Shown here one piece after another: positions 32,000 through 42,579 of a stretch of DNA of 64,000 bases. The first letter of the stretch is position 1; each line of letters begins with the position of its first letter. Source of the DNA: Marchantia polymorpha subsp. ruderalis (lineage: Eukaryota > Streptophyta > Marchantiopsida > Marchantiales > Marchantiaceae); contig AP031358.1 of assembly GCA_037833965.1 (NCBI GenBank), positions 6,580,001 through 6,644,000 on the forward strand, read 5' to 3'. The notes beneath the pieces were generated by a model. The model was not told where the DNA came from. It was given only the letters and a program-made list of their open reading frames with translations, and made no database searches. The translations under genes were made by a program, and so were the position numbers.

Positions 32000-32854
32000 G
32001 CTACTGGAAGAAACGGAGGCGGTCGCCTACGGCGGAAGGAGTTCGCCACCGGCGCGAATTCCGCCTGCGCGGAAGGGGGATTCAAGTTTTGTCCTATGCA
32101 CGGACGAAGGCGTTCGCCTGTGCACAGGCGAAGTAGGGTTAGGGAAGGCGCGAAGTCCGCTTACGCACAGGCGAACGCCTGTGCACAGGCACTTCGGCGT
32201 CGGCGGGAAATCCGCCTTGGGCCCTAGAAATGCGCCTTGTGAGGTAGAAAGTGTACGGCGCCTTCCGCGCCAGCGCAGCGCCGCGTACGTCGGAAGAGCC
32301 GCCAGAGTAATCTCATCGGTACGGACCATGCGGACGGCACGGGTGGATGCGCTCTTGGACGGACGGAGTTGCGGCGGCGGAAGCGCCGACGGAGGAACAA
32401 GGAACGGACAGACTGGACGGAGACGGCTGACCACGGTCAACGCCTTCCGCGCCAGCGCAGCGCCGCGGACGGAATTCGCCCGCGCACAGGCGAACGCCTG
32501 TGCACAGGAGGATGTTCAAGTTCCGCACCGGCGGAGAATCCGCCGAGGCTCCTGCCTGCGCACAGGCAGGAGTTGAATTTTTGTCCGACATGCGGACACA
32601 CGCGTCAAGGCAGAGGGGGATTGGCCGAGGGGCGGTACGAACAAGTGTACCGCGCAAGGCGGAAAACTCGCCTTCGGCGCTACGCCCCCATGTCCGCAGG
32701 GTGACACGCTCGCGGAGTTCAAATCCGCCAATTCGAGCGTGAGAGTTTAATCGACGACGGCGGAGCGTGAAGCCGCGCGTGAGAGCGAAGACCGTTCCAG
32801 CGTACAGCCGGCGCGGCCATCAAGTGAGATGTTCTTCACGACCAAGAGCCGACC

Positions 32855-35800
32855 ATGACCTTCGACCGGGCGGCGGAGAACGTCCCATTCTTGAATTCGC
32901 GATTCCAATCTCTTGTGCGCGCTGCGCGCATCCATCTGCTGGCTGCGGACCATTCTCGACGTCGTCACACAGGAGATTTCTTGTTGATTGAGGGAGAAGT
33001 GAGTGCGCGAGATTTGGAATTGAGAGCGATTAGAGTTTGCCGAGAGAGAAAGAAACGCGGACAGTGCGGAAGTAGAATGAGCGGGCGAGCGAACCCCAGG
33101 AACGCAATGACGAGACCGAGCAGATTGCGGATGGTGCCACTTCGCCTGCCGCAGAACGGGCTGCGCGCTTTCGAGGAGCGCTTAATAGCAAGAAAGCTCG
33201 ATTTCTTGCTATGGGGATGGAATTACATCTGCGCGAATATGGTGCGCGAGTGGCTAGAGCCACAGGGACCACCCTCGCGCGGATTGCGTCCGCATGTTGA
33301 TCGGTGGACAGTCCAAGATTGGGCGCAGGCGTTGGGAAGATGTGCTGGCATGCCAGGGCATCTCCTTTTCGACAGTGAGAGCATCAAGGTGACCAAACAA
33401 GAAGAGGCGCAATTTGTGGAGCTGTTCAAGACCGGGAGGTCTACCAAGAATGGGTACAGGACCCGTGATTACAAGGATCGATTTCGCCGGACTTTGTCCG
33501 CGGCACTGATGCAATTACTGCAGCCGCACCGCGCCTGCTACATCACATTGTGGCAGGTCTCTTTTGTGGAGTGCGTCATCGAGGGAACTCCAATTCACTG
33601 GGCGAGCATCCTGCACAGGGTGATGCGACAGCACGCGTTTGAGGAGAAGGGGGGAACTCTAAACCATCTTTCTCCTTTCCTCATCAATTTTTATCGACAG
33701 CGGAATTGTTTGACAGCGGCGGAGCTTGAACATTTTCCGCCATTGTCCATCGACCATCCCGGGAAGTATGTGCGGGAGAACGAGGTCGACACTGATGTAG
33801 AGGAGTCACCGACTTCTACCCCATCAAGACGGAGGGACGAAGGGAGACACACTCCTGCAGCGCGAGTGCCGCGGAAGCGGCGATGGAGGGAAGAGTCCGA
33901 AGAGGAGCAGCATCAAGAACCCTCTGCTCCCATTCGACCGCGGCCGCTGTGCGAGCCATACAGCCGGCCGAAGCAGAAGGCACGCAGACTGGTGTTGCCA
34001 GCTGACAGTGCAGACACGGCGACGATTGCGACGGAGATAGGAAGTGCGTCGCCAGAGAGGCGAGAGGAAGCGCGGACGACCGCAGGAGCAACGGGCCACG
34101 TTGCAACCTCGTCGGGAGAGAGGCCGCCTACGGGCCAAGGGCCTCCGGAGTTACCACGTGCGATGCGGACAGATGTTCCGTTCGCGCACAGGCAAACCTC
34201 CGCGGACGGACGAGCCTCCGCGGACCGGCGAACACAAGTGGATGTGGATCTACGCTTACGCGTGGGAAGGAGCAGTCCGCCTGTGCACAGGACACCTCCA
34301 CACGTGCCGCCTGTGCACAGGCAAGAATCACCCCCGTTCCAACGTAGGAAGGGGAAGGAGCCGGCGGAAGAACCGCCTACGAGACACCGGCCCTCGGGGC
34401 CAGACCCTCCGGCGCACCACGCGCCGCGATTTGCGCCTTCGGCGCCAGGGCCTTCGAGCCGAGGAGATACGAGCAGAGAGCGTGCGGAGGCCGCACCATC
34501 GGCGGGAAGTCCGCCGATAGATGCGCCTTCGGCGGTAGGGCCTATAGGCCAAGGAACATCGGGCGTGCGGCCCCCGGCCATGTCGCCTTCGGCGATAGAT
34601 GTCCGCGGCGCTACGCCTGCGGCGGACAAGGCGCCGGCAAATGCGCCTGCGCACGGACCGGGCACGGCCCCCACGGACCGATCAAGGGAGCAGCAGACGA
34701 TGGAGCGGAGCGACTGTCCGCGGGATGAAATCTCGATGCGCGATGCGCAATCCAACCCCGCGCAGCCACCCTCCGCTCAATCGCCTTCGGCGACGGACGA
34801 CGGCGATAGAGAGAATGCGGTAGGCAATCAACCAGCGAACGACGGGGATGCCGCTCGGGTACATTCGCCTTCCGCCTTAGACATTTTGGCGACGAGCAGC
34901 GAGGCTGCAGCCGTGCCTTCGCAGGCAGCACACGTCGAGGACGTGCAGCCCCACTCGGGGCAGTCGCCGACGCAATCAATGGCGACTGAAATTCTCCACT
35001 CGGATGATGACGACGGAGGCTCCACGGAAGAAATGTCAGGAGCAGAAGACACCGAGGAGGAGGAGGAGGAAATTGTTGGAGCGCCGGCGGCGGCGCTCTC
35101 TGAGCAGGTGATTCCGTTGCTGCGGTACTTGGATCGCAAGGTCGATAAATACGCCGACCCACTCCAGCCGGGATCTTACATCGAGTTAGTGCGCAGGCGG
35201 ACTCGCACTAAAGTCCACACCAGCAAGCTATTAGCTAGAGTGGACCAGGAGTTGAGAGACTTGAAGGAGAAGCATGAGTGCTTGTGGGGACAGTACAAGC
35301 TTAATCAGAAATTCTACAAGCACTCCGAGAAGATGAAGGATGAGAAACTGGGCGAGCTCACCAAGGAGCAGGTGAAGGTCAAGGAAGCGCTCGATTCTGA
35401 GCAGGCCCAGAATCGGATTTTGTCAGAGGAGCTCGTGCGACAGACGCGGTTGTTGGAACAATGTCAGCTCGCACGGCAGGCGGATGAAGAGTTAATCCGC
35501 AGGTTGCAGTCAGAGTGTGGCGAATTGAGAGCGCAACGTGCTGAAGCCGAATCGCAATTAGTGATGATTGAAGAGGATCGCAGGAAGGAGGCGGATCGCA
35601 CGAAGGTGGAGACGGCGAGGCGAGTCGCCCACTGTCTCAAGGGCTACGCCCACTGGGAAGTGAAGGCGCAGGAGAAACTCACACTGCGTGAGTTTGAATT
35701 GCGCGCAGCCGGGTTGTTGTCAGGCGACAGTAGGAGTCGGCGGAAGGTAGCGAAGAAGCTCGAGGCCTTTCTGTCGAAGGCACAGGATACCATGTCCGCC

Positions 35801-35959
35801 CTCGAGGGGGAGGTGTCCGCGGCGTTGCAGCGTTTGGGACTGCGCAGTCGAGCGGAAGAGTGGCAGGGTAGGGAGTTAGTGCGCGGCAGTCGGCCGCGCA
35901 GGAGACGTAGTACAGGTTCCGCGGAGTGTAGTGTAGCGTGGTTCCGTGCAGGCGTGTAG
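32855..35959 (+). CDS. U3-encoded accessory protein, B family (intact, 1034 residues)
   Basis: The start ATG 32855 has the context GACCATG and is shared by B1, B3 and B4. Residues 1-84 are a B-specific N-terminal extension; the corresponding A leader is homologous DNA but out of frame. From Met85 the protein aligns with A: LDFLLWGWN, WAQALGRCAG, RTRDYKDR, PIHWASIL, LNHLSPFLI, then a low-complexity middle full of Pro, Ala, Arg and Glu with an acidic run (DDDDGG, EEEEEE) near residues 715-740. The C-terminal part from about residue 745 repeats PLLRYLDRK, a coiled coil, GYAHWEV, TLREFELRAAGL and STGSAECS. The middle is threaded by GC-rich palindromes. With no transmembrane part it is probably an intracellular or particle protein. 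It is intact although its element has no gag or pol. Confidence 0.85.
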   Translation: MTFDRAAENVPFLNSRFQSLVRAARIHLLAADHSRRRHTGDFLLIEGEVSARDLELRAIRVCRERKKRGQCGSRMSGRANPRNAMTRPSRLRMVPLRLPQNGLRAFEERLIARKLDFLLWGWNYICANMVREWLEPQGPPSRGLRPHVDRWTVQDWAQALGRCAGMPGHLLFDSESIKVTKQEEAQFVELFKTGRSTKNGYRTRDYKDRFRRTLSAALMQLLQPHRACYITLWQVSFVECVIEGTPIHWASILHRVMRQHAFEEKGGTLNHLSPFLINFYRQRNCLTAAELEHFPPLSIDHPGKYVRENEVDTDVEESPTSTPSRRRDEGRHTPAARVPRKRRWREESEEEQHQEPSAPIRPRPLCEPYSRPKQKARRLVLPADSADTATIATEIGSASPERREEARTTAGATGHVATSSGERPPTGQGPPELPRAMRTDVPFAHRQTSADGRASADRRTQVDVDLRLRVGRSSPPVHRTPPHVPPVHRQESPPFQRRKGKEPAEEPPTRHRPSGPDPPAHHAPRFAPSAPGPSSRGDTSRERAEAAPSAGSPPIDAPSAVGPIGQGTSGVRPPAMSPSAIDVRGATPAADKAPANAPAHGPGTAPTDRSREQQTMERSDCPRDEISMRDAQSNPAQPPSAQSPSATDDGDRENAVGNQPANDGDAARVHSPSALDILATSSEAAAVPSQAAHVEDVQPHSGQSPTQSMATEILHSDDDDGGSTEEMSGAEDTEEEEEEIVGAPAAALSEQVIPLLRYLDRKVDKYADPLQPGSYIELVRRRTRTKVHTSKLLARVDQELRDLKEKHECLWGQYKLNQKFYKHSEKMKDEKLGELTKEQVKVKEALDSEQAQNRILSEELVRQTRLLEQCQLARQADEELIRRLQSECGELRAQRAEAESQLVMIEEDRRKEADRTKVETARRVAHCLKGYAHWEVKAQEKLTLREFELRAAGLLSGDSRSRRKVAKKLEAFLSKAQDTMSALEGEVSAALQRLGLRSRAEEWQGRELVRGSRPRRRRSTGSAECSVAWFRAGV

Positions 35960-35995
35960 CGTAGTGCAGTGTAGTGTTAGTTAGGACTTAGAAGG

Positions 35996-36024
35996 TATAA
36001 AATAGTTCCAGGCGTTTTGCCTGG
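35996..36024 (+). promoter_or_regulatory. TATA box and hairpin (B2)
   Basis: TATAAAA (35996-36002) is followed by CCAGGC, GTTTT, GCCTGG (36008-36024). Relative to A1, both halves of one stem pair are changed (A:T to C:G). Confidence 0.75.
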
Positions 36025-37798
36025 GGTTCTTTCCCATCAGAAGTGCAGATCAGGAACCCATTTTCTTTGCGTGTTTGTGTCCTTGAGTTCTGTCACCACG
36101 CACGAGGAGTTACAACTTAGCGTTCCGCATTTTGTAGCTGAAGGCCTTCGGCCGAATGTTCAGAGCTAGTACATTGGTTAGACACTTGAGTAGTTCGGAT
36201 CTGCACCTGCGGGTGACTGCCGATGCTCAGAGCCAGTGACTAGTTAGATACTTGAACAGTTTCGCCCCTACACCTTCGAGTGTTTCTTTCCGATTGTACT
36301 CCTTGGGATTTTTCCCCTGAATGCCAAAGTGAAGTTTTGCTACTTCGTGTAAGCCTTGGTTGTAAATTCAGGTTACGCTGCAGCAGGTGCCTTGAGGGTA
36401 ACCCCTGTAGTATTTCTGGGAATGACAAGTGCCTGAGAATTCAAACTCTTCAATAGACTGTTGTTGTGTTACTGGAATGTTTCACAGTGAGTCCTTCAGT
36501 GTGGACCTGTGTTCTCTGCGCGTTTTGTGAGTTGAGAGTGTTGTTCACCGCGTCGGAGTGACTTCGATCCGAAGTAGGCAGTCCAAACCGGGTTTCCTAC
36601 ACTAGCAGCAAGCTAGTGGAAGTGTTGTAAAAGCCGGAGTTGGAAGTCACTGCCCGCAGCTTTGCCGAGTGTACTCTTGAGAGACTTTCCCCCTGAAATC
36701 TTGAAGTAGAGGTCCTAACGGATCTCTGGGTTGTGTTTCTGTAGCTTCAGGTGTGTGTGTGTGTGTGTGTTACGCTGCACTGTGCGACCTCCGAGTGCGC
36801 TCCGAGTGGACACTTGCAGTATTTCTGGGAGTGACAGTTGCCTGAGAATTCAAACTCTTCAATAGTCTGTTAAAACGTGACACTTTGTACCCTGTGTGTT
36901 CCTCTGTCCCTGTGGGTTCGACCTTTCTACCACTATATTGCAGTTTTAGCCTTTAGTGGGTTATTACAGTTGCGCAACAACTCCTCATCCTCCTTGCGGG
37001 CTCTTTGACTTTCTTCTAAGGCGCGCGTCTGGCGCGCAAGCTCGGCTGCTAGGACGTGGTTTTGTCTCCGCTCTTCCTGCAATTCCGACTCGATCTTTGC
37101 CCGCATTAGCTCGGCATCCGCTTGACTTTTCGTCGCCGCATCCTCCCTCTGCTGCTGCAAGGCTTGGTATAGCTTCTGTGTGACCGCCAGGTGTTGTCGG
37201 AGGGCGGTGTTCCTATCCACATATACTTGGCACCTAGAGGCCCACCTTGCCACCTTGCTCCTCGTCCTTCGCCTGATAGTCTGCACATAAGACTGCGGTT
37301 TTCCAGTACCCGCGTACTTGGATGTCTTGCGATCCAGATATCGCAGGAGTGGAACTATCTGTTCGCACAACACCCCTGTTGGCGTTTTCTGCACCGAATC
37401 CGCTTCCTGCTCTTCCGAGCTCGTCTCATCCTCAGTCTCGAGGATTTCAGTCGCCACCGAATCCCTTGGCGACTCCCTGGAACTGTGGCGCGCAGCAGCT
37501 TCCGCTGCGACTGCTGCTCCACTGCCTGCTAAAATATCCAGGGCAGTGGGAGATCCCACTGCTTGAGCCCCTGTTCCGGCTCGATCTTCGGTCTCCGAAG
37601 GGGTCGACGCCGCAGTGACTCTTGTCACTTTTGCACCGCCCGCTTCTGCTGCCTGCCCTTCCGGCGCAATCTGCGCGGAAGGTGTCTTCGCTGAAGGTGC
37701 GTCCGCCGACGGCGTCCGCACACTGGTCTTCGGCCCCGTCCGTCTCGCAGTCGGCGAATTCGGCCGACCAGCAGTTGTCCGACTGGGAGTCGGATACA

Positions 37799-38888
37799 TG
37801 TGAGCCTAAACTCCCCACCCTTCAGCGTTTGTAGTCCAGGTGGGGGTTTGAGCTCCCATAATCTAACTTCTCTGATCTCAACCATGTGGTCAAAGTGTAT
37901 TCAAGACAATGAGATCATAACACTTGCTCTTTCATAGACAATTTATCCGGAATTGAAAATAATAACTTGCTGTCTGCTATCTCCACAAGAGCAGCAGACA
38001 AGCTCTTTGTTACATAAAGATATAACCCAACTCTGGGTAACTTTCTCAATACCACAGCCGCTGTGGTCTATCCTAGCTCCGAGTTCCACTACCAATTCCT
38101 TCTTAGATTCCACTCTCCCTTTTCAGTTTCAAATTCAGATCCCGACTGTCAGATTTCAGTCTCAGATTTCGCTTCACTCTCAGCTCCCACTCACAGATTA
38201 CACTTCAATCTCAGATCCCACTCACAGATTACACTTTAATCTCAGCTCCCACTCATAGATTACACTTCAATCTCAGATCCCATTCTCAGGTCTTCCACTC
38301 ACAGATGTCACTTCAATTTCAGATCCCACTCACAGATTACACTTCAATCTCAGCTCCCACTCATAGATTACACTTCAATCTCAGCTCCCACTCACAGATT
38401 AAACTTCAATCTCAGATCCCGATCTAATTTCACACTCAGATACAACTCTCCACCCACGAGAGTTTGCTTCCTCTTTCTTCGAACTCTCCACACTCTATCC
38501 TCCTACCGATCCCACCAGCGTCTCCACACAATGGCACACCACACGATCCAGCTCGCGCACACTGGTACACTGGTACACTCCAGCTCTCCGCCCCAAGGCC
38601 GAACTCCCCACCAAGTCTCAGCTTCCAGGCCGAACACACCACAGCCTGCCTGAATGCCCCACCCGCAATGATGGGTCACACCTACTTCCCATGCGCGACT
38701 TTATGCCCCGCTGTCTCTGCCACACCAACTTGACTTCACGCCGCCGCCACTGCCACACCTGAACATTCTACATTCATGACCACCCGATCCTCGCCGGAGG
38801 AAATCTCCTTCCGCGCACCGCCGAATGCGTCCAACCGCCAAAGACGCACTTCCACACCTTGTCAATCTCTAACAGTCACCCCGACGCC
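37799..38888. other. Unassigned insert in A3
   Basis: The stretch begins TGTGAGCCTAAACTCCCC exactly where A-family homology stops, which resembles the first bases of an unrelated LTR. I cannot find a matching right end or TSD, and A homology does not resume with the missing N-terminal gene part. It is AT-richer and pyrimidine-rich on the plus strand, contains the 31-bp minisatellite and short open frames without recognisable motifs. It may be captured host DNA or a fragment of another element. Confidence 0.55.
38179..38415 (+). repeat. 31-bp minisatellite
   Basis: About seven tandem copies of a 31-bp unit beginning CTCAGCTCCCACTCACAGAT and ending ACTTCAAT are present, alternating CTCAGCTCCC and CTCAGATCCC variants. 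One unit near 38272 is longer. The flanks (38130-38178) look like degenerate units. Confidence 0.85.
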
Positions 38889-40365
38889 CATAACTCACGG
38901 ATCCCTGCTTCGTTTGCAACGTTCTTGGGCTCGTTGGAACGAGCGTGGCGAGCTGTTTCCAACGAGCCCCAAACCAAGTCAAACAGATAAGAATTGAGAA
39001 AGTTATCACTGTTTTACTCTTCCGCCGAAGGCCTGCAACCGCCGAAGGCGTCCGTCCGCGCATCGGACAAAAGTTGATCTCTCTACCTCCGAAGGCGGAA
39101 TTCCCGGAAGCGTAACCCCGAAGGCGAACATCTAGGGCCGAAGGAGAACGTCTACGTATCTTCCGATAGTCCTAACTCCCTAAATTCCCATCCGTCCCAG
39201 GCGTTCTTGGGCTCGTTGGAACGAGCGTCGTGATATCTTTCCAACGAGACCCTAACCAACGCAAACCATTAAGAATTGAAAACGCTATCACGGTTTACCC
39301 TTCCACCGAAGGCCTGCAACCGCCGAAGGCGTCCGTCCGCGCATCGGACAAAAGTTGAACTCCCTACCTCCGAAGGCGGAATTCCCGGAAGCGTAACCCC
39401 GAAGGCGAACATCTAGGGCCGAAGGCGGATTTTCCAATAGTCATAACTCCCTAAATTCTCATCCGTTCCAGGCGTTCTTGGGCTCGTTGGAACGAGCGTC
39501 GCGAGTTCTTTCCAACGAGAACCCATCTAACGCAAACCGTTAAGAATTGAAAATGTTATGTCGATTTTACCCTTCCGCCGAAGGCCTGCCTGTGCACAGG
39601 CCGCCTACTCGCAACCCGCCTGTGCATAGGCGTCCGCGTCCGTGCGCAGGTGTCCGTCCGTCGAGGCTCGCCCGTCCGTCGAGGCTCGTCCGTCCGTCGA
39701 GGCTCGTCCGCCCTGCGAGGCTCATCCGTCCGCGTCGTCAGCCGCCCTCTAACTGTTAACGCCGAAGGCCCCTCTAAATGTTAGCGCCGAAGGCCCTCCA
39801 TATCAGAAACTTCCGCCGCTCCTAACTCGGTGATGCCTCATCCGTTTCAAGAGTTCTTGGTCTTGTTGGAACAAGCGTCGCGAGCTCTTTCCAACGAGAC
39901 CCGAATCAAATCAAACCGCTAAGAATTGAGAAAGTTATGAGCGTCCGCGTCCGTGCGCAGGTGTCCGTCCGTCGAGGCTCGCCCGTCCGTCGAGGCTCGC
40001 CCGTGCACAGGCCGAAGGCCCCTCTATATCAGAAACTTCCGCCACTCATAACTCAGTGACCTCTCATCCGCTTCACAAGTTCTTGGGCTCGTTGGAACGA
40101 GCGTCGCGAGCTCTTTCCAACGAGACCCTAACTGAGTTGAGGCGTTACACTTTGAAAACGTTATGAGAGTTTCACTCCTTCGCCGAAGGCCTTTCCCCGA
40201 AGGGATTTCACCGAAGGCACTTCGCCGAACTTCTCCGTAACTTCTCCATAACTTCTCCGTCCCTGATCCATCTCCGACGCTCTTGGGCTCGTTAGAGCGA
40301 GCGTCCCGAGCTCTTTCTAATGCAACTTCAACCAACTGGATCTACTGTGTATTCTGATTGTTATG
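38889..40365 (+). repeat. Array of six 119-bp modules in A3
   Basis: Modules lie at 38889-39007, 39171-39289, 39442-39560, 39821-39939, 40047-40165 and 40247-40365. All six are 119 bp and in one orientation. Spacers of about 80-260 bases hold GCCGAAGGC hairpins and other GC-rich repeats. The last copy corresponds to the single module of normal A LTRs; the other five are extra. Confidence 0.85.
39652..39735 (+). repeat. About 17-bp GC-rich tandem repeat
   Basis: The unit CGTCCGTCGAGGCTCG repeats about four to five times, and about two more units occur at 39966-40005. The two blocks flank one 119-bp module, so the module plus repeat may have been copied together. Confidence 0.7.
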
Positions 40366-40738
40366 AAGGTTTTCCCCTTCCGTGCCAGCGGCGCATCGCC
40401 GAAGGCGCACTCATGGTCGGACGCCTTCAGAGGTCCGGGCCCTTCTCCTGACGTTTTTAGCAAAACCTCCTCCTGAGGTGTCTGCGGCGGAAGCGTAGCT
40501 TCCTTATACGCTGGAAGCGCGTGAGTAGAGACACCTCAGAAAAGGAGCTTTTGCCGAAGGCGCCGAAGACATTGGCGTTGGTACATCCGACTACGTGATT
40601 CTTCGTGTCCTCGTGACGATCTCATCAATCCACTCTATTTAACGTACCCTTTTCTAACTACAAACACTGCTTCGGTACTAGTTTTCTAAAATTGTTTAAA
40701 TTCTGCAAAAAAAACAAAAAGTGTGTTACCACATGTTG

Positions 40739-42189
40739 GGATAAAATTGAATCACATCATTTGGAAATCAGGAAGCGCACAGAAGACTGCGAAGCTCTCT
40801 TGCTTTTCCCGACATCCAGATCGCTTCAGTATTGTTCAAGCATGTTAATTTAGCTCATTGCCAGACAAAGACAATGAGATTCTGGAACTTTGACAATACA
40901 GTAGACACAACGTAATGTTGCAAAACATCTTAAATCTGTACGGCTTGGCGTACGCGGAAAGATGTATCATCATCGTTCCATGCATGTCAATTTGCACTTC
41001 ATTTCTTCAATATTTCATACAGTATCGAGATTTGCATACAAGTAACTTTAGTTTGAACAAAACTTAATGATTGAGGCTGACACATTATGAACATAGCATT
41101 GGCAAATATAAGGATTCGGATGCTTGTACTATATATTTTTTTTTGCCTCTGAATGATTGCGCTTTAGAGGCAAAAAATGAGTGAGTAAGCTGCTCTTTCT
41201 TCTTTCCATGTTAACCTATGCATCCAGTTTCTACTTATACTTCTATGTAACAACACAAACCAGATATATTATTTGTCATACATCGGCACTTTTTTCCTCT
41301 CTTTCCTTTGATAACACATCTAGGCAATTCTCATAAGCTGACCTCACAACCTTTCATGCTGAACTTTGATTAATGCTAGCCTAAAATGGAAATCCCGGAC
41401 AAAGTTACTGACTGCTGTAACTGAAGATTGTGCTCGAATGACTGATTCTTAAGTTCTAAATATCTTAGACTTTTAGACTAACAAAATGTCGATGAAGGTG
41501 CATAAAACAATCTAAGTGTTTATCTCAGAACCACACTCAGGTTCTAAATATCAAGGTTGTAGTATTTTGGGTCTCAATGAAAAAAATGTGGCAGAAGGTC
41601 ATCCAGGAAGAGATACAAGATGTCGCAGCTGATACACCCAGTCTCAGCTGCCATGTGGTGAGAATGAATGTTCTACGGTATTATACGCCAGATTCTCAGT
41701 TCGGAGGTCTTTCGTGCTCCATGTCATGCTTTTCAAATTCAAGAGGATGAAAATTTCGACACCTTTTAGCGGAGAAGAAACATGCAAATTCTCTTTGCAC
41801 GCCAATGCGAAATTGTATGAAGCCGAGCCAAGCTCATCGTAACAGGTTGACTGCAATAACTTCTCGCACGATACCCACCAGTTCGCAGCTCGCTGCATAT
41901 AGTTCGCGACGGGTCAAGAACCTTCAGATCTGCAATCCTAGAGTCCGCCAATTGCCTTTCGTGATAGGTTTACATACTGCATAACCCATACTCAAGCATT
42001 CGTAAACAGCAGTTCTCTCTGCTTTAATTCTAAGCGAAGGAATACTGCCCGGTGTAAAGGTCTTCGCATAGCACAGAATACTGACACTCATCATCAAGCT
42101 CATATTCAGAAAAGAAGGTCATCGAGTAAATCCAGTTAACAATCGAAAGATACTTATTTTGTAGCGGATTCCAGATCTTTAAGTTTATG
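40739..42189. other. AT-rich host DNA, no confident gene
   Basis: It follows the right TGTTG copy of the A3 duplication and joins logically to 30191. A 12-bp inverted repeat (41139-41150 with 41166-41177, built on TTTTTTGCCTCT) is present. Minus-strand open frames at 41644-41951 have no motif I can name; they might be remnants of a repeat-type protein. Confidence 0.5.
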
Positions 42190-42459
42190 TGTGGTACCCC
42201 ACTTTTGGTATTTTTGAGGAAATTAAAACCTTTTTCGGAAACTTTACCGCGGCAGCAGTGTAAATAGACTTCGGTGCATCAAAACAGAGTGAATTCGGAA
42301 GATCGCAGAGATTCTCAAGGGAACTCGTAGAATCTAGGAGTCGGGTGCAACGTCAAGGACGGACACCACCCTCCCTGCGAGCTCTGAAGAAATGACCTCT
42401 TCGGCGCAAGGCGCAAAATCCGCCTTCGGCGTTGCGCCTTCGGCGCTAGAAGAATCCTT

Positions 42460-42579
42460 CAGAATTGGGTCAATCCCCAAACGCCTCGACTTGTTTAGGG
42501 TCTTGTTGGAAAGAGCTTGACGCGCTGATTCCAACGAGCCCAAGAACGCCACGAACGGATGAGGACTCCAGGAGTTATG
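42460..42579 (+). repeat. 119-bp module, B3 copy
   Basis: It is 120 bp and shares the one-base indel at the left end with B1, consistent with the close relation of the two LTRs. Confidence 0.75.

Larger units (their letters stand above)
31610..36968 (+). mobile_element. B2: intact solo LTR of the B family, 5359 bp
   Basis: It runs from TGTGGTACCCCAC to GTGGGTTATTACA and is flanked by GTTGC (31605-31609 and 36969-36973). It is a single LTR with no primer site or internal region. The U3 gene is fully open, and the TATA box, hairpin and R-U5 are present. Inside A3 it lies in the opposite orientation. It is the best-preserved B LTR and serves as reference for B1, B3 and B4. Confidence 0.95.
31107..37798 (-). 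pseudogene. A3 U3 gene, truncated and split by B2
   Basis: Two blocks (37798-36974 and 31609 to about 31150) encode the C-terminal half of the A-family protein, from the disordered PTPSRTTAGRP region through coiled coil, GYAHWEV and AECS. B2 interrupts them with the duplication GTTGC at the start of the NLQSEC segment. The N-terminal domain and start codon are missing beyond 37798. The remaining codons are open and close to A2, so the loss was structural, not by point decay. Confidence 0.85.
30192..40733 (-). mobile_element. A3: solo LTR of the A family, chimeric and split by B2
   Basis: Minus-strand LTR ends TGTGGTAACACAC (40733 side) and GTGGGTTATTACA (30192 side) are flanked by TGTTG on both sides. 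The last 500 bp (about 40235-40733) and the block 30192-31609 plus 36974-37798 match A LTRs. Between 37799 and about 40235 the expected N-terminal part of the U3 gene is absent. About 1.1 kb of unrelated DNA with a minisatellite and an array of six 119-bp modules stand in its place. B2 sits in the coiled-coil coding part. Since the whole is bracketed by one TSD, the replacement either predates insertion or happened inside the LTR afterwards. Confidence 0.88.

Noticed and set aside
39590..40020. Short palindromic repeats with spacers, CRISPR-like at first sight
   Set aside because: Spacing and repeat length are irregular, there are no cas genes, and the context is eukaryotic retroelement DNA.
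41139..41177. 12-bp inverted repeat in host DNA as an RNA gene or terminator
   Set aside because: It is mostly an A/T run and lies next to no gene; it is probably fortuitous.
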